A stretch of DNA of 64,000 bases from Augochlora pura (GCF_028453695.1 NC_135773.1:17484001-17548000); one strand, 5' to 3'; positions 48,163 through 59,123 are shown, counted from the stretch's first letter. Numbers and translations: made by a program. Notes: a model not told the origin generated them from the letters alone.

Positions 48163-49668
48163 TAATAATAATAGTAATAATCTTTATTTCGGCTTCACAG
48201 CCATGAAAAAATGTGGACTTGGTTTACAATTTTTACTCTGTTTGAACTCCTTGTGCGCATTCATTCCATTCTCTCGTCCCTCTACTCTATTGCTTAGCTA
48301 TTTCGTCTTACCTACTCTAAATTATTACTACTAACTTCTTACCTACTCCTTGGCCCTTCTATTGTCTTTCTTTTTCTCTTCTTAAATTTATTAACCTCAT
48401 TATCTACTATACTGTCTTTTGATCCTCAAAACTATTTATTTTTTACTTTCTTATATAATTACTCTAAGATTAAAATTAACCTAATTTTATTTTGTGCCTT
48501 CTTCTTTGGCTTATTCCTTCTTATTGCATCCTGTCCCTTGCCAAATCCCTCTTTTTCTTTATCCCTTTCAGCCATCTCTCCATTTTCTCATCCTTCCTTC
48601 CGCTGACTATCTCTTCTATTTTTACCTCTCTACTAGTCTCTCTACAGTCCCTTGCCAGATGATCCAGTGTTCCTGGAGCCTCATTGCACAGGTCGCACTT
48701 CCTCTTCTCCTCCTCTTCCCAGGACCTATTCCATTTCTCCATACCCCCGCATCTTGCCTGAGCCATCAGCATCTGGCTGTCTCCCTTTCCCGTTTTGCTC
48801 AAGTACTCTGGCAACCCCACCGTTGTGATATACTTGTATCGCTCATTGTATCGTGATCTTTGGATCTTGTTGTGTTGTATTTGGCCTTGTCCTTCTATGT
48901 CGCGCCTCCTCAATTCTTCAGCTATAGTCTTAGCATCTTTTCCCTCTCTTCTTTCCTTCTCCAGTCCTAGCATACTCATTCCATTTCTCTTTATGTATTC
49001 TTCCTTTTCTTTCCCACTTCTTGTCTTTTGATTTTCTTCCTCCTTCTCCTTCAAACATTCTTTTACTAATACTCCCTTCCTTTACTTTCTCTTCATATAT
49101 TAAGGTTCTATATCCCGCTACCACCCTTACTTTGATTCTCTTTGCTTCCTCTAAAACAATGTATTCCGGCGTTCTAATACCTAATCCTAATGTCCACTTT
49201 ATATATATTGTACATTTAGTTTTTCTACCTCTGCTCTCTCTTGGAACCTCCATAATTCTACCCCATACAACAAAACTGACATGACTAGACTTTCCCATAG
49301 AAGCATTCGCATCCTGAAATCTACCTTAAATTTTCGTTCTCCTAATCCCCAGACTTGGTTTAAAACGACGCTTCCTCTCTTTACCCTTTCTTCTATGTGT
49401 CGAGCCATGTCCCCATTTCTTTGGAATACTATCCGTAAGTAACTATATTCTTTGACCACCTCTAGTTCTTCCTCTTTCCATATCCATCCCTTTCTCGGTT
49501 TTTTGCTTCCTTCCCTTTCCGAATATCATTACCTTTGACTTTCTCGCATTCAGTGTCATGTGTTATCTGTCCAGATATCCTTCCAATTTCTCCATTGATC
49601 TTCTTAGGTCATCCACGTTAGTGGCTAGAATTACTACGTCATCCGCGTATGCTAAGGAGTAAATTCTA
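48163..49668 (-). mobile_element. 5'-truncated non-LTR retrotransposon (LINE), decayed
   Basis: About 1.5 kb on the minus strand. The 5' break falls just upstream of the reverse-transcriptase YADD box (codons at 49649-49638). The 3' end is GGCTGTGAAGCCGAAATAAA followed by a TTA-rich tail (about 48200-48163) rather than poly(A). Between are the RT C-terminal/thumb region and a C-terminal cysteine-histidine knuckle, then a 3' UTR of about 320 bp. This domain order is typical of the I/R1/jockey side of LINEs (family knowledge); I do not assign a clade. Several frameshifts and one in-frame stop make it inactive. No clear target duplication is visible. Confidence 0.9.
48521..49661 (-). pseudogene. 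Reverse transcriptase C-terminal fragment (LINE ORF2), frameshifted
   Basis: Read on the minus strand. Segment 1 has LAYADDVVIL, the catalytic Tyr-Ala-Asp-Asp of the RT palm, and ends at a TAA at 49565-49563. Segment 2 has LNARKSKVMIFGKG. Segment 3 (to 49199) has LEVVKEYSYL, then IEERVKRGSVVLNQVWGLG and LLYGVELW, the usual post-palm region. Segment 4 has IKWTLGLGIRTPEYIVLEEA. Segment 5 (49054-48521) holds the cysteine-histidine knuckle CDLCNEAPGTLDHLARDC, spaced C-x2-C-x8-H-x4-C at codons 48697-48644, and ends in a stop. At least four frame changes separate these pieces, so no functional protein is possible. The endonuclease and the first RT motifs are lost by 5' truncation. Confidence 0.9.
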
Positions 49669-49951
49669 TTCTATCAATCAATTCTTCTAAATAGAAATAA
49701 AATCTAAACTTTCTGTCGACAAATTTTTCGAATGAAATTGAATGAAGACAAAGAGAAAACAAAAACCCTTTTGTTTTATCAAAGGAATTATGAAGGGCGA
49801 AAAATACGAATCAATCCAGTTTTGAAAGAAGTCGTAGGGCATGGGATTAATAAAATCGCTTGTCTCAGAGAGTAGATTAGTGTTTCTTATCGGCGCAGTT
49901 CTAGCGAAATCATATCGCCTTATGAAAATTGTCGGACGAAGGGAAACGGTT

Positions 49952-52900
49952 AAACAAAGACGAAGCGAGGAGTATTGGCCGTAGCCTTGGCGAGATCTCG
50001 CAGCAAATCCAGCGTTTAAAGTGTCCGCGAAGCGTGGGTGATCCGCATCGTTCCGATCGTAATATTAGCCAGCGAGCGTTTCCGCGCGGACTTATCGCGG
50101 CCGCTTACGCCCGACCGGCTCGTAAACTCGCGGATATTCTTGCCGGTATGGCACCGCGGAGCATTCTTTTAATTACACGCGGTCGATAGGCGGCTCGGAG
50201 ACAGCTTAGCGACCTCTCCGTACGTCCGGCGACGTCCGCTCGCGTCGCCGCGCGAAAATAGTCGGCAAAGTCCGCGATAGATGCGAGATAAACTTTGCCG
50301 AAGTTGTACGCCGAGCCTGTGAAATAGCACCGACCGGCAGGAAGCGCGCGGATCGCGAAATTAAGTGGACTTATGGCCGTACGAACGACCTAATCCTTGG
50401 TCCTTCGATCGGTTCGAGGGAAACCGAGGGGACATCGTAAATATGGTAATTATAATAATTCGTCTTCTCGCGGTTCTAAACGGTGAAATTATGAATGGAA
50501 AAGGCTTGATCTTTGAACTGTTGCGGCTTACCGAGTAAAAGTCTTGGTGTATTTTGTGCACACGGCGTTATAGTAGACTTGACTTCCTCAAATTAGCTCG
50601 GGTGGATTGTTGTGCGATTTTTTCGCACGGAGATACAGAGATTCAAATTATGAGAAGTACAAGTCGCTTCAAAAAGTCCTACGAAGTCGAATCAAGATGG
50701 TGAAATTAAAATTGTGGAGTTGAAATCGTAGAAATTATTATCTAAAAATTGATTTTTCAGTTCATTAATTTTTAGTTTATTTTATAAAACAGTTTGTAGT
50801 AATAATTAGTACACTGCGAATTTTGATTTGCAACTGAAAGGAATGACTCAAATACGTACCCCTAAGGATATTAGAAGAACTCGAAAGCGTTGTCGCATTC
50901 GTTCCGACTAATCAACAATTATTTTCAACCGTATAACAAATTACAGGATGTACATACATTAAAATATTTTATGACATATTTATAAAATATATAAATAAAA
51001 TATTTCTAATGTGGCAAGAGTGGATTAATCAAATAGAAATAATTATTCCGGAAATATATGACTTATTTATCATCTAAACGCATCGTAAAATATTTATATA
51101 TCTCGTTTTTTATACGATCGAAAGTAATTATTAATTAGTCAAAAGTAATGGATGTATGTATACATGTTTTTATATATCTAACAACTGCAGAATAAGTATT
51201 TCAACTTGTTCAATTAATTCCTCCTACATTACAAACACTTGATTTAAATATTTACGAAATACGTTATAAAGAATGTTATTAAAACAAATAATCAAGAAAG
51301 GCGAAGCTATTTTTCTCATCGCTCTAAGCGTGACGACAGAACCTCTCGTCGCGAAATAAATATTATCCAACTTAGAGATTGGTGTTTCGGTAAAAAGCAA
51401 TCAGCGTCGACGATAATTGCCATAAGCATACCATCGTTATTCTAACAAGTATCCGATGATAGCGCCATTTACGGTTGCTCGAAAAATGGCCGGGTATTCG
51501 AGAGACTCTCGGCTCGCGATAGGAAGTTAACGTTGTCGGTAATTGAATCGGCGGGAAGGAAGCGAATCGCGAATTCGCGGTTGCAATTACAAGCCGAGGA
51601 GCCGGCCATAGTCGGCAATGGGAGAAAAAATCCGTGACGCCGATTCATTTCATGCAGGAGATAATAACAGCTCGGTCGGGTAATTAAGTGTTAAATAATT
51701 GCTTAATTGAATTTATAGGCTCTGACGCGTACGAGCCTCACTTCCGGATCAATTAGGCCATACCCGTTCGCGTGTCCACCGGCTAACGCGTACGCCAGCG
51801 AATAAATACGGCAAAAATGTCCATGAAATTGTAGTCATTCATTTCGCAGAACCGTTTGCCGAGAGTTAACATTTATCACTCGACTGTGGATCTCCCTACC
51901 GTGGTTCTTCCCTGCTGTCCGTAATTTTACCGTTTGAATTTGATCAGAACCGCGTGGAATCCACAGTCTGTCCATCACAACGTTTACTTCGACGTTCTCC
52001 TGGATGCTAATAAGATCATCTTTTATCTCGAACACTTAATTGCGTCGCTCATTTATTAACAATGCGATAGAAGATCGCATTTCCTATGACGCATCGAAGA
52101 ATTCAAACTGAGTCGACCAAAATGAATTTAAAGGAAAGCGAATCGGTGATTAGGTACTACTTCTGGAAAACTCGTGGAATTGCTCGTGTTCGCTTAATTC
52201 TGGCTCGCGGTACTCTAACCCCGATTCTCGCGTCGAGTTTTCGCTCGGTATTTATAATTCTGTTAAGTTTCTTACGTCAATTCTGAACATGAAAAATCGT
52301 GTGAACGAAAATTTCTCGTTCAAAAATTCTTTTCTAAAAGAATGTGTACTCGTTTCCTGTGGCTCAGAGGGTGAAAAAAGGATTCCGTGTAAAACAGAAG
52401 AATTCGCCGCAACATCTCGCCAACAATGCGAGGTAATCACAGTTTTAATTGGAACGAAAATAATGAAACATCGTTCGCCAATTTTTCTAACGAAGGATTG
52501 TTAATCTCCTGAAGCGCCTATCGAATTTCGCGGGTTCAACGTAATGAAAAGAATGAATCCGATGAATGAACAGTTAACGAAACGAGCGAAGATTTGTGAA
52601 CGTCGGTCTGTAATAAATAATTACCGAAGCAAGACACTGTACGTATCCTCTATTCTTTTCTTTCACGTGATTTTAACTCGGCCTGCGTAGGAGGGGACGG
52701 TGGAAGGGAAACAAGTAATCATAGCGCGCGCGTAATGATTCGCGGTTAATTCTTTGACCCAGCTTATTAGATTAATTAAGAGCGGCAGAACGATCGAACG
52801 AGTGAGACTGAGACGCGTGACAGGCGCGGAATAATACTATAATCACGTTGATTAGTAACGTTAATAAATTGGCTCGGGACATGGTACACGGCGCACCGCG

Positions 52901-53655
52901 TTCGCCGATCCGCCATTTTCACGCGCGTCTTTGTTCCGAGCGCGGAAAACGGTGACCATGGAACAGAAACGGGACTTTTATTGGCCTATGTAATCTTCTA
53001 TAAATCACAGTCGAGCGAGAGAAATTTGCATTTTTATAGAACTTGCGGTTTTATACAAATTTGCATTTTGCGAAACTTCCGTCCTACGAACTCGAAAGCC
53101 AGCTGCGAATCAAGCGCCATCCGAAACTAAATCGATACAATTTAAAATGGAATGACATGCGTTTTTAACAAAAATATTTCTGAGTAACCCTGACGATTGT
53201 TTAACATTTTATTCAACAATTTTTATCAACATATTTCTTAAGATCCTTCCGATTAGATATTTTTCTGTAGAGCTTATTGATACACGTGAAAATTGAAATT
53301 AATTACCGGAAACTGGAAAATCAAATAACAATATTTATTTAACGAACAAACGAATTCGTTTAATCTGGATAATTGAAATTATTGAATTGATAACTAATTA
53401 AATATCTTCAAGATCAAAGCGTTATACGATTACACTGAATACAGTGAAATATGAAAAGTTAAAATTGTTTGAATGAAATAACACTTTTGTAAAAGTAAAT
53501 AATTTGGTAGGTGAAATAAAAAATTGAATGGTAATTGGTAGATTAGGCTTTCCTCTCTAGCCAGACGTAAAAATGATTTCCACCGCTATATTAAAGTGGG
53601 AGCCGAACAAAAGGATTGCTCTCGACCGCGAATAATTGAATTAAATTTGACTAAG
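49952..53655. other. No gene seen
   Basis: CpG-rich 49970-50420 and 51460-51800; AT-rich 50580-51300 and 53000-53660. Short frames only, none with a domain or splice context. Confidence 0.45.
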
Positions 53656-53672
53656 GTTCAGTCAATTAAAAT

Positions 53673-54008
53673 TCAATTAGAATGAAACAGTAGGTATCCG
53701 GCTATTATGGATATTGTTCTGGCAATGAACGTGTTAATGGGCGCGAGAAGTAACGCGGCGTATGTGAATGAAGTTCCGAAGAAGAGGGGAGAGCAAGACA
53801 CGGGGCTTCCTTCTTTTCTACGGCCGAGGCAGCGAAGAGTGCAAAATGCATCTAGAAGAAGTTTTACAGTGCTGCGTTGTTGACTTAATGCAGTTGCAGC
53901 TTGCTCTTTTTGGAGTTCATAAGCAACTCTGTTTATGAGTTTCTTCACCTCCGGTAAAAAAATTCTAGGAGCTACTAAAATCGATTTCTCTGCTCTTTCT
54001 TCGAACAA
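53673..54008 (-). CDS. Unrecognised 111-codon frame beside repeat E, possible transposon remnant
   Basis: An open minus-strand frame starting Met-Phe-Glu-Glu-Arg-Ala-Glu. Its first half is rich in charged and helical residues (RIFLPEVKKLINRVAYELQ, then KEQAATALSQQ) and looks more protein-like than most chance frames here; its last third is hydrophobic. It lies directly next to repeat material (54020-54120, duplicated at 54868-54985), which raises the possibility that it is a scrap of an element-encoded protein. I recognise no family, and chance remains the likelier reading. Confidence 0.15.
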   Translation of the reverse strand: MFEERAEKSILVAPRIFLPEVKKLINRVAYELQKEQAATALSQQRSTVKLLLDAFCTLRCLGRRKEGSPVSCSPLFFGTSFTYAALLLAPINTFIARTISIIAGYLLFHSN

Positions 54009-54019
54009 TGGAAACTCGG

Positions 54020-54120
54020 GAATGTGCCGGCGATGAAATGTCTGCGTTGCAAAATGTTACAATAATATTTATAATACAAACCGAACGACCGATCTAAATT
54101 AATCTGTTGATTGTTTCGAT
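54020..54120 (+). repeat. Direct repeat, copy 1 (GAATGTGCCGGCGATGAAAT)
   Basis: Matches 54868-54985 in the same orientation: GGAATGTGCCGGC.ATGAAAT, AAAATGTTA.AAT, TTTATAATACAAAC, AACGAC and GATTGTTTC. The two copies bracket repeat E copy 2. Confidence 0.8.
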
Positions 54121-54135
54121 AAAAATTTGGCAAAA

Positions 54136-54862
54136 ATTTCGAAATTACCCCGAGACTGGCTGAAAAGGCAATTATTAACCATCTGCACTGAAAGACGTTT
54201 CAACTCCAAATTTCTAAACGATTCTCCCTACCTATTACTTCTTGATTTTTATCCTCTTATTCCATGTAAAATTTAAAACTGAGTTTCTAACAATTTATCA
54301 CATTTGTAATGCTGTAAAGTAAAAAATACATGGTACTATTTTAAAAAGTCAAGATGACCCGAACTTTCCACCGAATAAAAGAATTTGCTGAGATTTTTAT
54401 TATTGCACTTTGTTCTTTTCGTAATGCTTTTCAGCATTTTTTTCTCAAATATGTATAAATACTTCAGAAATTAGGCAGTGCAACTCATATGCAGTGCAAC
54501 TTTTTATATCCCTTAACACCTTGCACTATAATAACGAATCAAACTCATAATGAACACTTCGTACATAATTTTGCAAATATGGCTACCAATCAATTCTTCT
54601 AAATAAAAATAAAATTTAAACTTTCTGTCAACAAAACAGAAATTCTTTTGTTTTATCAAAGAAATTATGATGGGCGAAATATACTACTCAATGCAGTTTT
54701 GAAAGAAATCGTAGTGCAAGGGATTTATAAAATCGCTTGTCTCAGAGAGTCGATTAGTGTTCCTTATCGGCGCACTCTTAATTAAATTGACACCATTTCG
54801 CGGCACGACTGGCCACCATAAGAAGACATGTCTTAAGAAAATTGTAGAATGACGGAAATCGG
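54136..54862 (+). mobile_element. Composite repeat E, copy 2 (uninterrupted site)
   Basis: Partner of 47885-49951. It keeps the 120-bp segment missing there (54175-54300, beginning TTAACCATCTGCACTG) and an intact family D insert, so it shows the pre-LINE arrangement. A palindrome AAGACATGTCTT lies near 54825. No coding frame of note. Confidence 0.85.
54513..54730. mobile_element. TTAA MITE, family D (uninterrupted copy)
   Basis: Left end TTAACACCTTGCACTATAAT then AACGAATCAAACTCATAATG; right end on the other strand TTATAAATCCCTTGCACTAC. The left end matches the inverted terminus of 43341-43591, with a decayed form of the ACGAGTC..GACTCGT motif. Confidence 0.75.
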
Positions 54863-54867
54863 TAGTC

Positions 54868-54985
54868 AGGAATGTGCCGGCAATGAAATTTTTGCATTAT
54901 AAAATGTTAGAATTATGTTTATAATACAAACTAAACGACGATTTAAATCAATTTGATAAAACAGATGGTTGTATCGATTGTTTCA
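54868..54985 (+). repeat. Direct repeat, copy 2, continuing into GTATCGATTGTTTCAAGTAT
   Basis: Second copy of 54020-54120. Its continuation (54970-55030, TGTATCGATTGTTTCAAGTA, TTATTAGCAACTCACAGCTA) occurs again at 57450-57512, so at least part of this sequence is dispersed. Confidence 0.78.
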
Positions 54986-55030
54986 AGTATTATTAGCAAC
55001 TCACAGCTAATTTTAGATTCTCCGTCACTT

Positions 55031-56419
55031 AAAAAATTGAGAACGCGACTGAAAAGAAAGAAAAATATGTAAAAGAGTCCTCAGAAATTGTCTCCAAAGA
55101 TTGCAATGTCTGACTTATTAATTACCGTAGTCGTTCTAGACGTAAACAATTCGATCTAGAACGATCCATAGCGTCTAATTTAACTGTAGAAATCAGTAAA
55201 AATGTCAGGCATTCTCTCAACTAAATACCAGCTGGAAAGAATAAATCATTAGGTCGGTTGACTTCCACGAAATAAATTCCGACAGGAAAGGCGGTCCGCT
55301 GTACAGAAAATCAATTGGAACTCTCTATTTGCAGAGAGATCGCGGCAGCTCACATGATCGGGAGTACGTGTGAACGGGGCCTTGTTGGTTGGGTGGCGTT
55401 GCTAGCGCGCTCCTAGCGGTCCCACCACCTCCCGAGGCCCCTGTCGGTCCCCCCATGAATATTCATCGCTTTTCCGGCCGTCGTCGTCTGGTACGCGAGC
55501 GTGCGTTGCTCCCAATTTGTCACACACCGTGGCATTATCCCATTTCGCTAATAAAGTAATATTAGGGTGGTGAAGAGGTGATGCGGCGGGACGCAGGCGC
55601 GGGGCTGATTTATTTTTTCTCTCCTGTTTCTTATCTCCGCTCCCCTCGCCCCGTTCCGCGCACCCTGTTCACTTGTGCGCCTCTTCTTCGGCGTGGTGTC
55701 TTCCTTCTCTTCGTCTTTCTTCCTTAGTTCGCGTCCTACTCTGTTACCACGTCGCAATTATGCAACTTGGTAATTGCACGGCGCCTTGCCCGCCAGGTAG
55801 CCGTATCATCGTATAACAAGACGCGACTTTATTACCGAGTTCCTTTCGTCCGATCTCTTCCAGGTGTCTGACGTGTGGAAAAAAAGCGAGGTGTAATTCA
55901 ACAGCAAGCACGACGAACCGGCGGAGACGGGAAAATATGGGGGACGACGACGTCGGGCCCTCCGTTTCAACGTTATTCATTTAAACGTTGTTTTCACCCC
56001 GTTGAGAAATTCGCAGACTACGAAATAATAGGGGTTACGTGATTCCCCAACGATTACGTGATAATTACTCCAGAATCAGAACTATCTGAATTAATCAGTG
56101 TCTTAAACTTAGTGTCAGTGTGTTACGATTAAAAATTACTGATTTGTACAAGAAGAACCGTCTTAAAAATGAATTATTTATATCTGAAATGTACTCGTTC
56201 AAAATAAACGATATAGTTCAGATAGAAGTTGTATTATATTAATTTGTATCACTTCAGTCAAGTCATAGTTAACATACGAACGCCTTTAAATTTTGTAAAC
56301 TGTATGGTGATTATTTGTAATGCAATGCTTGTTCAATTGCTTTTACAAATCAGACGTTGATTTGTAGAAACGCTAAATCTCGAAAGCAGCTGCAATAGTG
56401 GATTTATTAGCGAATACGA
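55031..56419. other. No gene seen
   Basis: 55320-55980 is GC- and CT-rich, with a pyrimidine run near 55610-55730 that keeps minus-strand frames open. Otherwise AT-rich unique DNA. Confidence 0.4.
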
Positions 56420-56712
56420 TGAATATTAAGTACCATAGTAGATAAAATAACTAATAAGTGCAATAAGTACTGGATACATTAAAAAATATAATAATTAATA
56501 AGTACTAGAAATACTATAAACGATATTAAATACAATAAATACTAAATATAATGTCTGATACATTAGTAGATACGATAAATAATAGATACAATAATTAATG
56601 GACACAATATTTACTAGATACTATAACTAATAGGTACGATAAATACTAGATACAGTAATTAATAACTACAATAAGTATTAGATAAAATAGCTACTGGTGC
56701 AATAAATTAAGA
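56420..56712. repeat. Decayed AT-rich tandem array (GATACAATAAATACTA type)
   Basis: About fifteen imperfect ATACAATAAATACTAGATAC / AATAATTAATAAGTACTAG units of roughly 16-20 bases. Lies about 130 bp upstream of the exon candidate at 56845. Confidence 0.82.
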
Positions 56713-56844
56713 GTTCGACTCGGATAAATTCTAATAACCAACGATAAGGATTCCTAGTTTGACCTGCAACGATTTTACTTTATTATCCGATGACTGCTGG
56801 CCAATGGAGAACAAATATTGCATTCCTGTTTTTCCCTGTTACAG

Positions 56845-56917
56845 AGCCAAGGGAACAGGATCATCTCCACTGATGCGATTAGGCGAAGAAAACCAAGAGA
56901 TCAACGACGCTGAGCAG
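56845..56917 (+). CDS. Candidate 73-nt internal (cassette) exon, unidentified protein
   Basis: Seen directly: a pyrimidine-rich stretch TTCCTGTTTTTCCCTGTTACAG precedes the segment, and GTAAGT follows its final CAG. A branch-like CTAATAAC lies near 56731. Of the three frames only one is open across the segment: one base completing a codon, then 24 codons reading AKGTGSSPLMRLGEENQ and EINDAEQ. This is a polar, acidic, linker-like peptide typical of alternatively spliced cytoplasmic loops (inference). The length is not a multiple of three, so inclusion would shift the frame unless flanking exons are arranged to match. I cannot name the gene. If real, the window lies within a long plus-strand gene whose other exons are mostly outside it. 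Confidence 0.35.
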
Positions 56918-56923
56918 GTAAGT

Positions 56924-57449
56924 CGTCGACGAGCAGCTCGATTTCTTTTATTATTTTGCAACCCTCTATGATTAAGTGTTTAAAGCTTTTTGGCTCGAAT
57001 GTGGAGCGTCCGGATTGAAGTCTGTAATCTGCGTGTGTCTTCGAATCAACGGTGCGTCGATTAAGCTTTTCCCTGTTTGACGAGCGTAATCACATGTCTG
57101 ATCGGTTCTAACAACTCAATCTTCCGAGGTGTCTAATTTGTGGACAGTGGGAAAGTGGCGAGTTCCGATTACGTTGGTGGCGATAGTCGACGATCCTGTT
57201 GAGTCCAATTTGTGTTGTGTGGAGAACTACTCGTTTATTTCAATATATTACGTGATCGGCGTTGGGTGTATAATAGCCACAGTATATGATAGTAATTGCA
57301 AGCGTGAAAATTCGTTATCTCTGTAGTGATGCACAACTGCACGGTGCACAGATTCACGGTATTCGCTTTACATTCGGGCATTATTGACAGTAATTAGTGT
57401 ATTGAACAGGGCCATCTTAAGAGGCTAATTTGCATGTTTGCTTTTCATT
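56924..57449. other. No gene seen
   Basis: Unique DNA following the exon candidate; consistent with intron sequence, though nothing proves it. Confidence 0.4.
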
Positions 57450-57512
57450 TGTATCGATTGTTTCAAGTATTATTACCAGCTTACAGCTACTTTTAGATTT
57501 TTCGTGACTCTT
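57450..57512 (+). repeat. Dispersed repeat, third copy of GTATCGATTGTTTCAAGTAT
   Basis: TGTATCGATTGTTTCAAGTA, TTATTACCAGCTTACAGCTA and TTTTAGATT match 54970-55030 in the same orientation. Further right, GGAATCATAGTGCAAGGGAT near 57650 resembles a family D end. Confidence 0.75.
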
Positions 57513-57671
57513 TTATTTATAATTTAACTCTTCTGTTATCAAAGTATAGAAACGAAAGTAAATGAAGATAATACAAGAAACAGAAATTGTCTAGTCTTAT
57601 TTAAAGAAAGTATTAACAGCGAATAAGTGCTGATTAACGCAAAATGTAAGGAATCATAGTGCAAGGGATTA

Positions 57672-58151
57672 TTAAAACCCCTTGAACGACAATTTATTTT
57701 CAGTCAGTACTGCCCTGCCAGACGATTTAATTTTCTTAGTTTTAAGAGGAGAGATTGATATAGAAACTTACGGTTTTGTTGCTCAAATAATTTGTTATTA
57801 TTAAAAATAATACTTGTTTCACACATATATATGAATAAGAATATAATTAGTGTCGGTTAATTCTTCATTAATGTTTAACAAAAATATTACAGTTCTACAT
57901 AGTTTCCCATAAACCGGGAAAACTAATTTCGACGAAATCGATTTAAATAATTTATACAAATTACATTCTAACGGTAACTGAAAGCATGCACACAAGTATA
58001 TCAAAGCAATAGACTCGATATGACTTACAGATACTGCTCTCATAAAAAGCATCAATCCTCAATAATTTCTGACGAGTTCAGCTCGTCATTGTCAGTTTGT
58101 TCAGGAAAGTTTATGACGAGCTGGTCTCGTCATTTCCGTTCAAGGGGTTAA
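57672..58151. mobile_element. TTAA element with two TGACGAG..CTCGTCA hairpins
   Basis: 480 bp. Left end TTAAAACCCCTTGAACGAC; right end on the other strand TTAACCCCTTGAACGG. Near the right end lie TGACGAGTTCAGCTCGTCA (58070-58088) and TGACGAGCTGGTCTCGTCA (about 58114-58132), two 7-base-arm inverted motifs with identical arms but different centres. It abuts a family D-like end on its left (GTGCAAGGGATTATTAA), suggesting insertion into an older element. No coding frame. Confidence 0.78.
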
Positions 58152-58616
58152 GAACGAAACTGTTCAGCTGAAACTCTCTATCAAAGATCCAGCGAAATGG
58201 ACCCAGCGATTGGTAATTACGCGTTTTTCTCGCGGCGGGTCGTGGTTGTCCCGTCAAAGATCGTTTCTCCGATGCTGATAGTCCGCGAGAAACCGCAGCG
58301 TGTCCCGAACCGGTATGCAGGAATCGAAAAAAGCCGCAACAACATGGAGTGCGTGTCGCGCCGATTCCGAGGACACCGATTTCACGGCAGATACATTAAT
58401 GCGGGCCCCGGCCGTGTATGTTATAAGTCCTCGAATAAATTCCCATCGGGACACGCCCCTCTTCGATTATTTAACTCGCCGAGAACGGACCCGTCGGAAA
58501 ATCGTTAGCAATCGTCCGAACGACCACGCAGATTACGCGCGATCTTCGTCGCACGATTCTACGAGACCGAGGCGTGTTTAGACTAATTCGCAACTTCTAG
58601 ACCCCGCGTTTAAGCG
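58152..58616. other. No gene seen
   Basis: CpG-rich unique DNA with opposing short frames. Confidence 0.4.
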
Positions 58617-58732
58617 CTGCTAAAAATTATAGCGCTTTATTTTAAAGAAAATTAAGAACTATTGTGGCTAGTACTTTATTTTAGAGAAAATTAAGTACAG
58701 TTTTGTGTAACATATTATTTTGTATAGCAAAC
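58617..58732. repeat. 40-bp decayed tandem array, left part
   Basis: AGAAAATTAAGTAC.TTTT..TAGTACTTTATTTTA-type units, continuing at 59124-59345 after an unrelated stretch. Confidence 0.65.
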
Positions 58733-59123
58733 CCCACAAATGTGTAATAATGTTGCGCTACATATTCCAGTCTATATCATCGTATTTAAATGATTTTTAT
58801 TACATCTTTTATTTCTATTATCATTTCTTTTATTGCTTTTCTTTGGATTCATTAGCCATGATATACTGTTTATTATTATTGTACTAATTTGAGCCTACTG
58901 AATTTTAATAAGTTATTATTTTTTAAAATATTCTGGTCATATTTACTTATTATTAGCTTACTTCTTCGTATTGTCTCTTTTAATATTTTATTTTAATTTA
59001 TTATTATGCTTTGTGTTTAATTGAATTTAAGCGTTTGTGAAGAGCGTTGATTCTGTGTCCCCCTCCGGATAACGAATGTAAACTCGGGGAACATGAGCTG
59101 TATAATAAATGAACGAGTATCTG
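58733..59123. mobile_element. Insertion splitting the 40-bp array, nature uncertain
   Basis: About 390 bp without the array unit. The right part (CCCCCTCCGGATAACGAATG, TAAACTCGGGGAACATGAGC, TGTATAATAAATGAACGAG) differs in composition from the flanks and ends near an AATAAA word, which would fit the 3' end of a retroposed sequence on the plus strand. No domain, and no target duplication was identified. Confidence 0.35.

Larger units (their letters stand above)
48145..49850. mobile_element. Family D element split by LINE insertion
   Basis: Left piece TTAATCCCTTGCAATATA (48145-48162). Right piece 49669-49850 begins CTATCAATCAATTCTTCTAAAT and ends GTAGGGCATGGGATTAA, matching 54513-54730 on both sides of the break. 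Compared with that uninterrupted copy, about 60 bp next to the break are missing. Confidence 0.75.
47885..49951 (+). mobile_element. Composite repeat E, copy 1, interrupted by a LINE
   Basis: Aligns with 54136-54862. A 54-base string starting ACTTTCCACCGAATAAAAGA is identical at 47988-48041 and 54363-54416. Similar long matches flank it (GGCTGAAAAGGCAAT, AATGCTGTAAAGTA, CGCTTGTCTCAGAGAGT). This copy lacks about 120 bp present at 54175-54300. It contains a family D element (48145-49850) that was itself split by the LINE at 48163-49668. Non-coding apart from the LINE remnant. Confidence 0.85.

Noticed and set aside
48494..49284. Plus-strand frames of 120 and 87 codons over the LINE
   Set aside because: Antisense shadows of the decayed reverse-transcriptase fragment on the minus strand.
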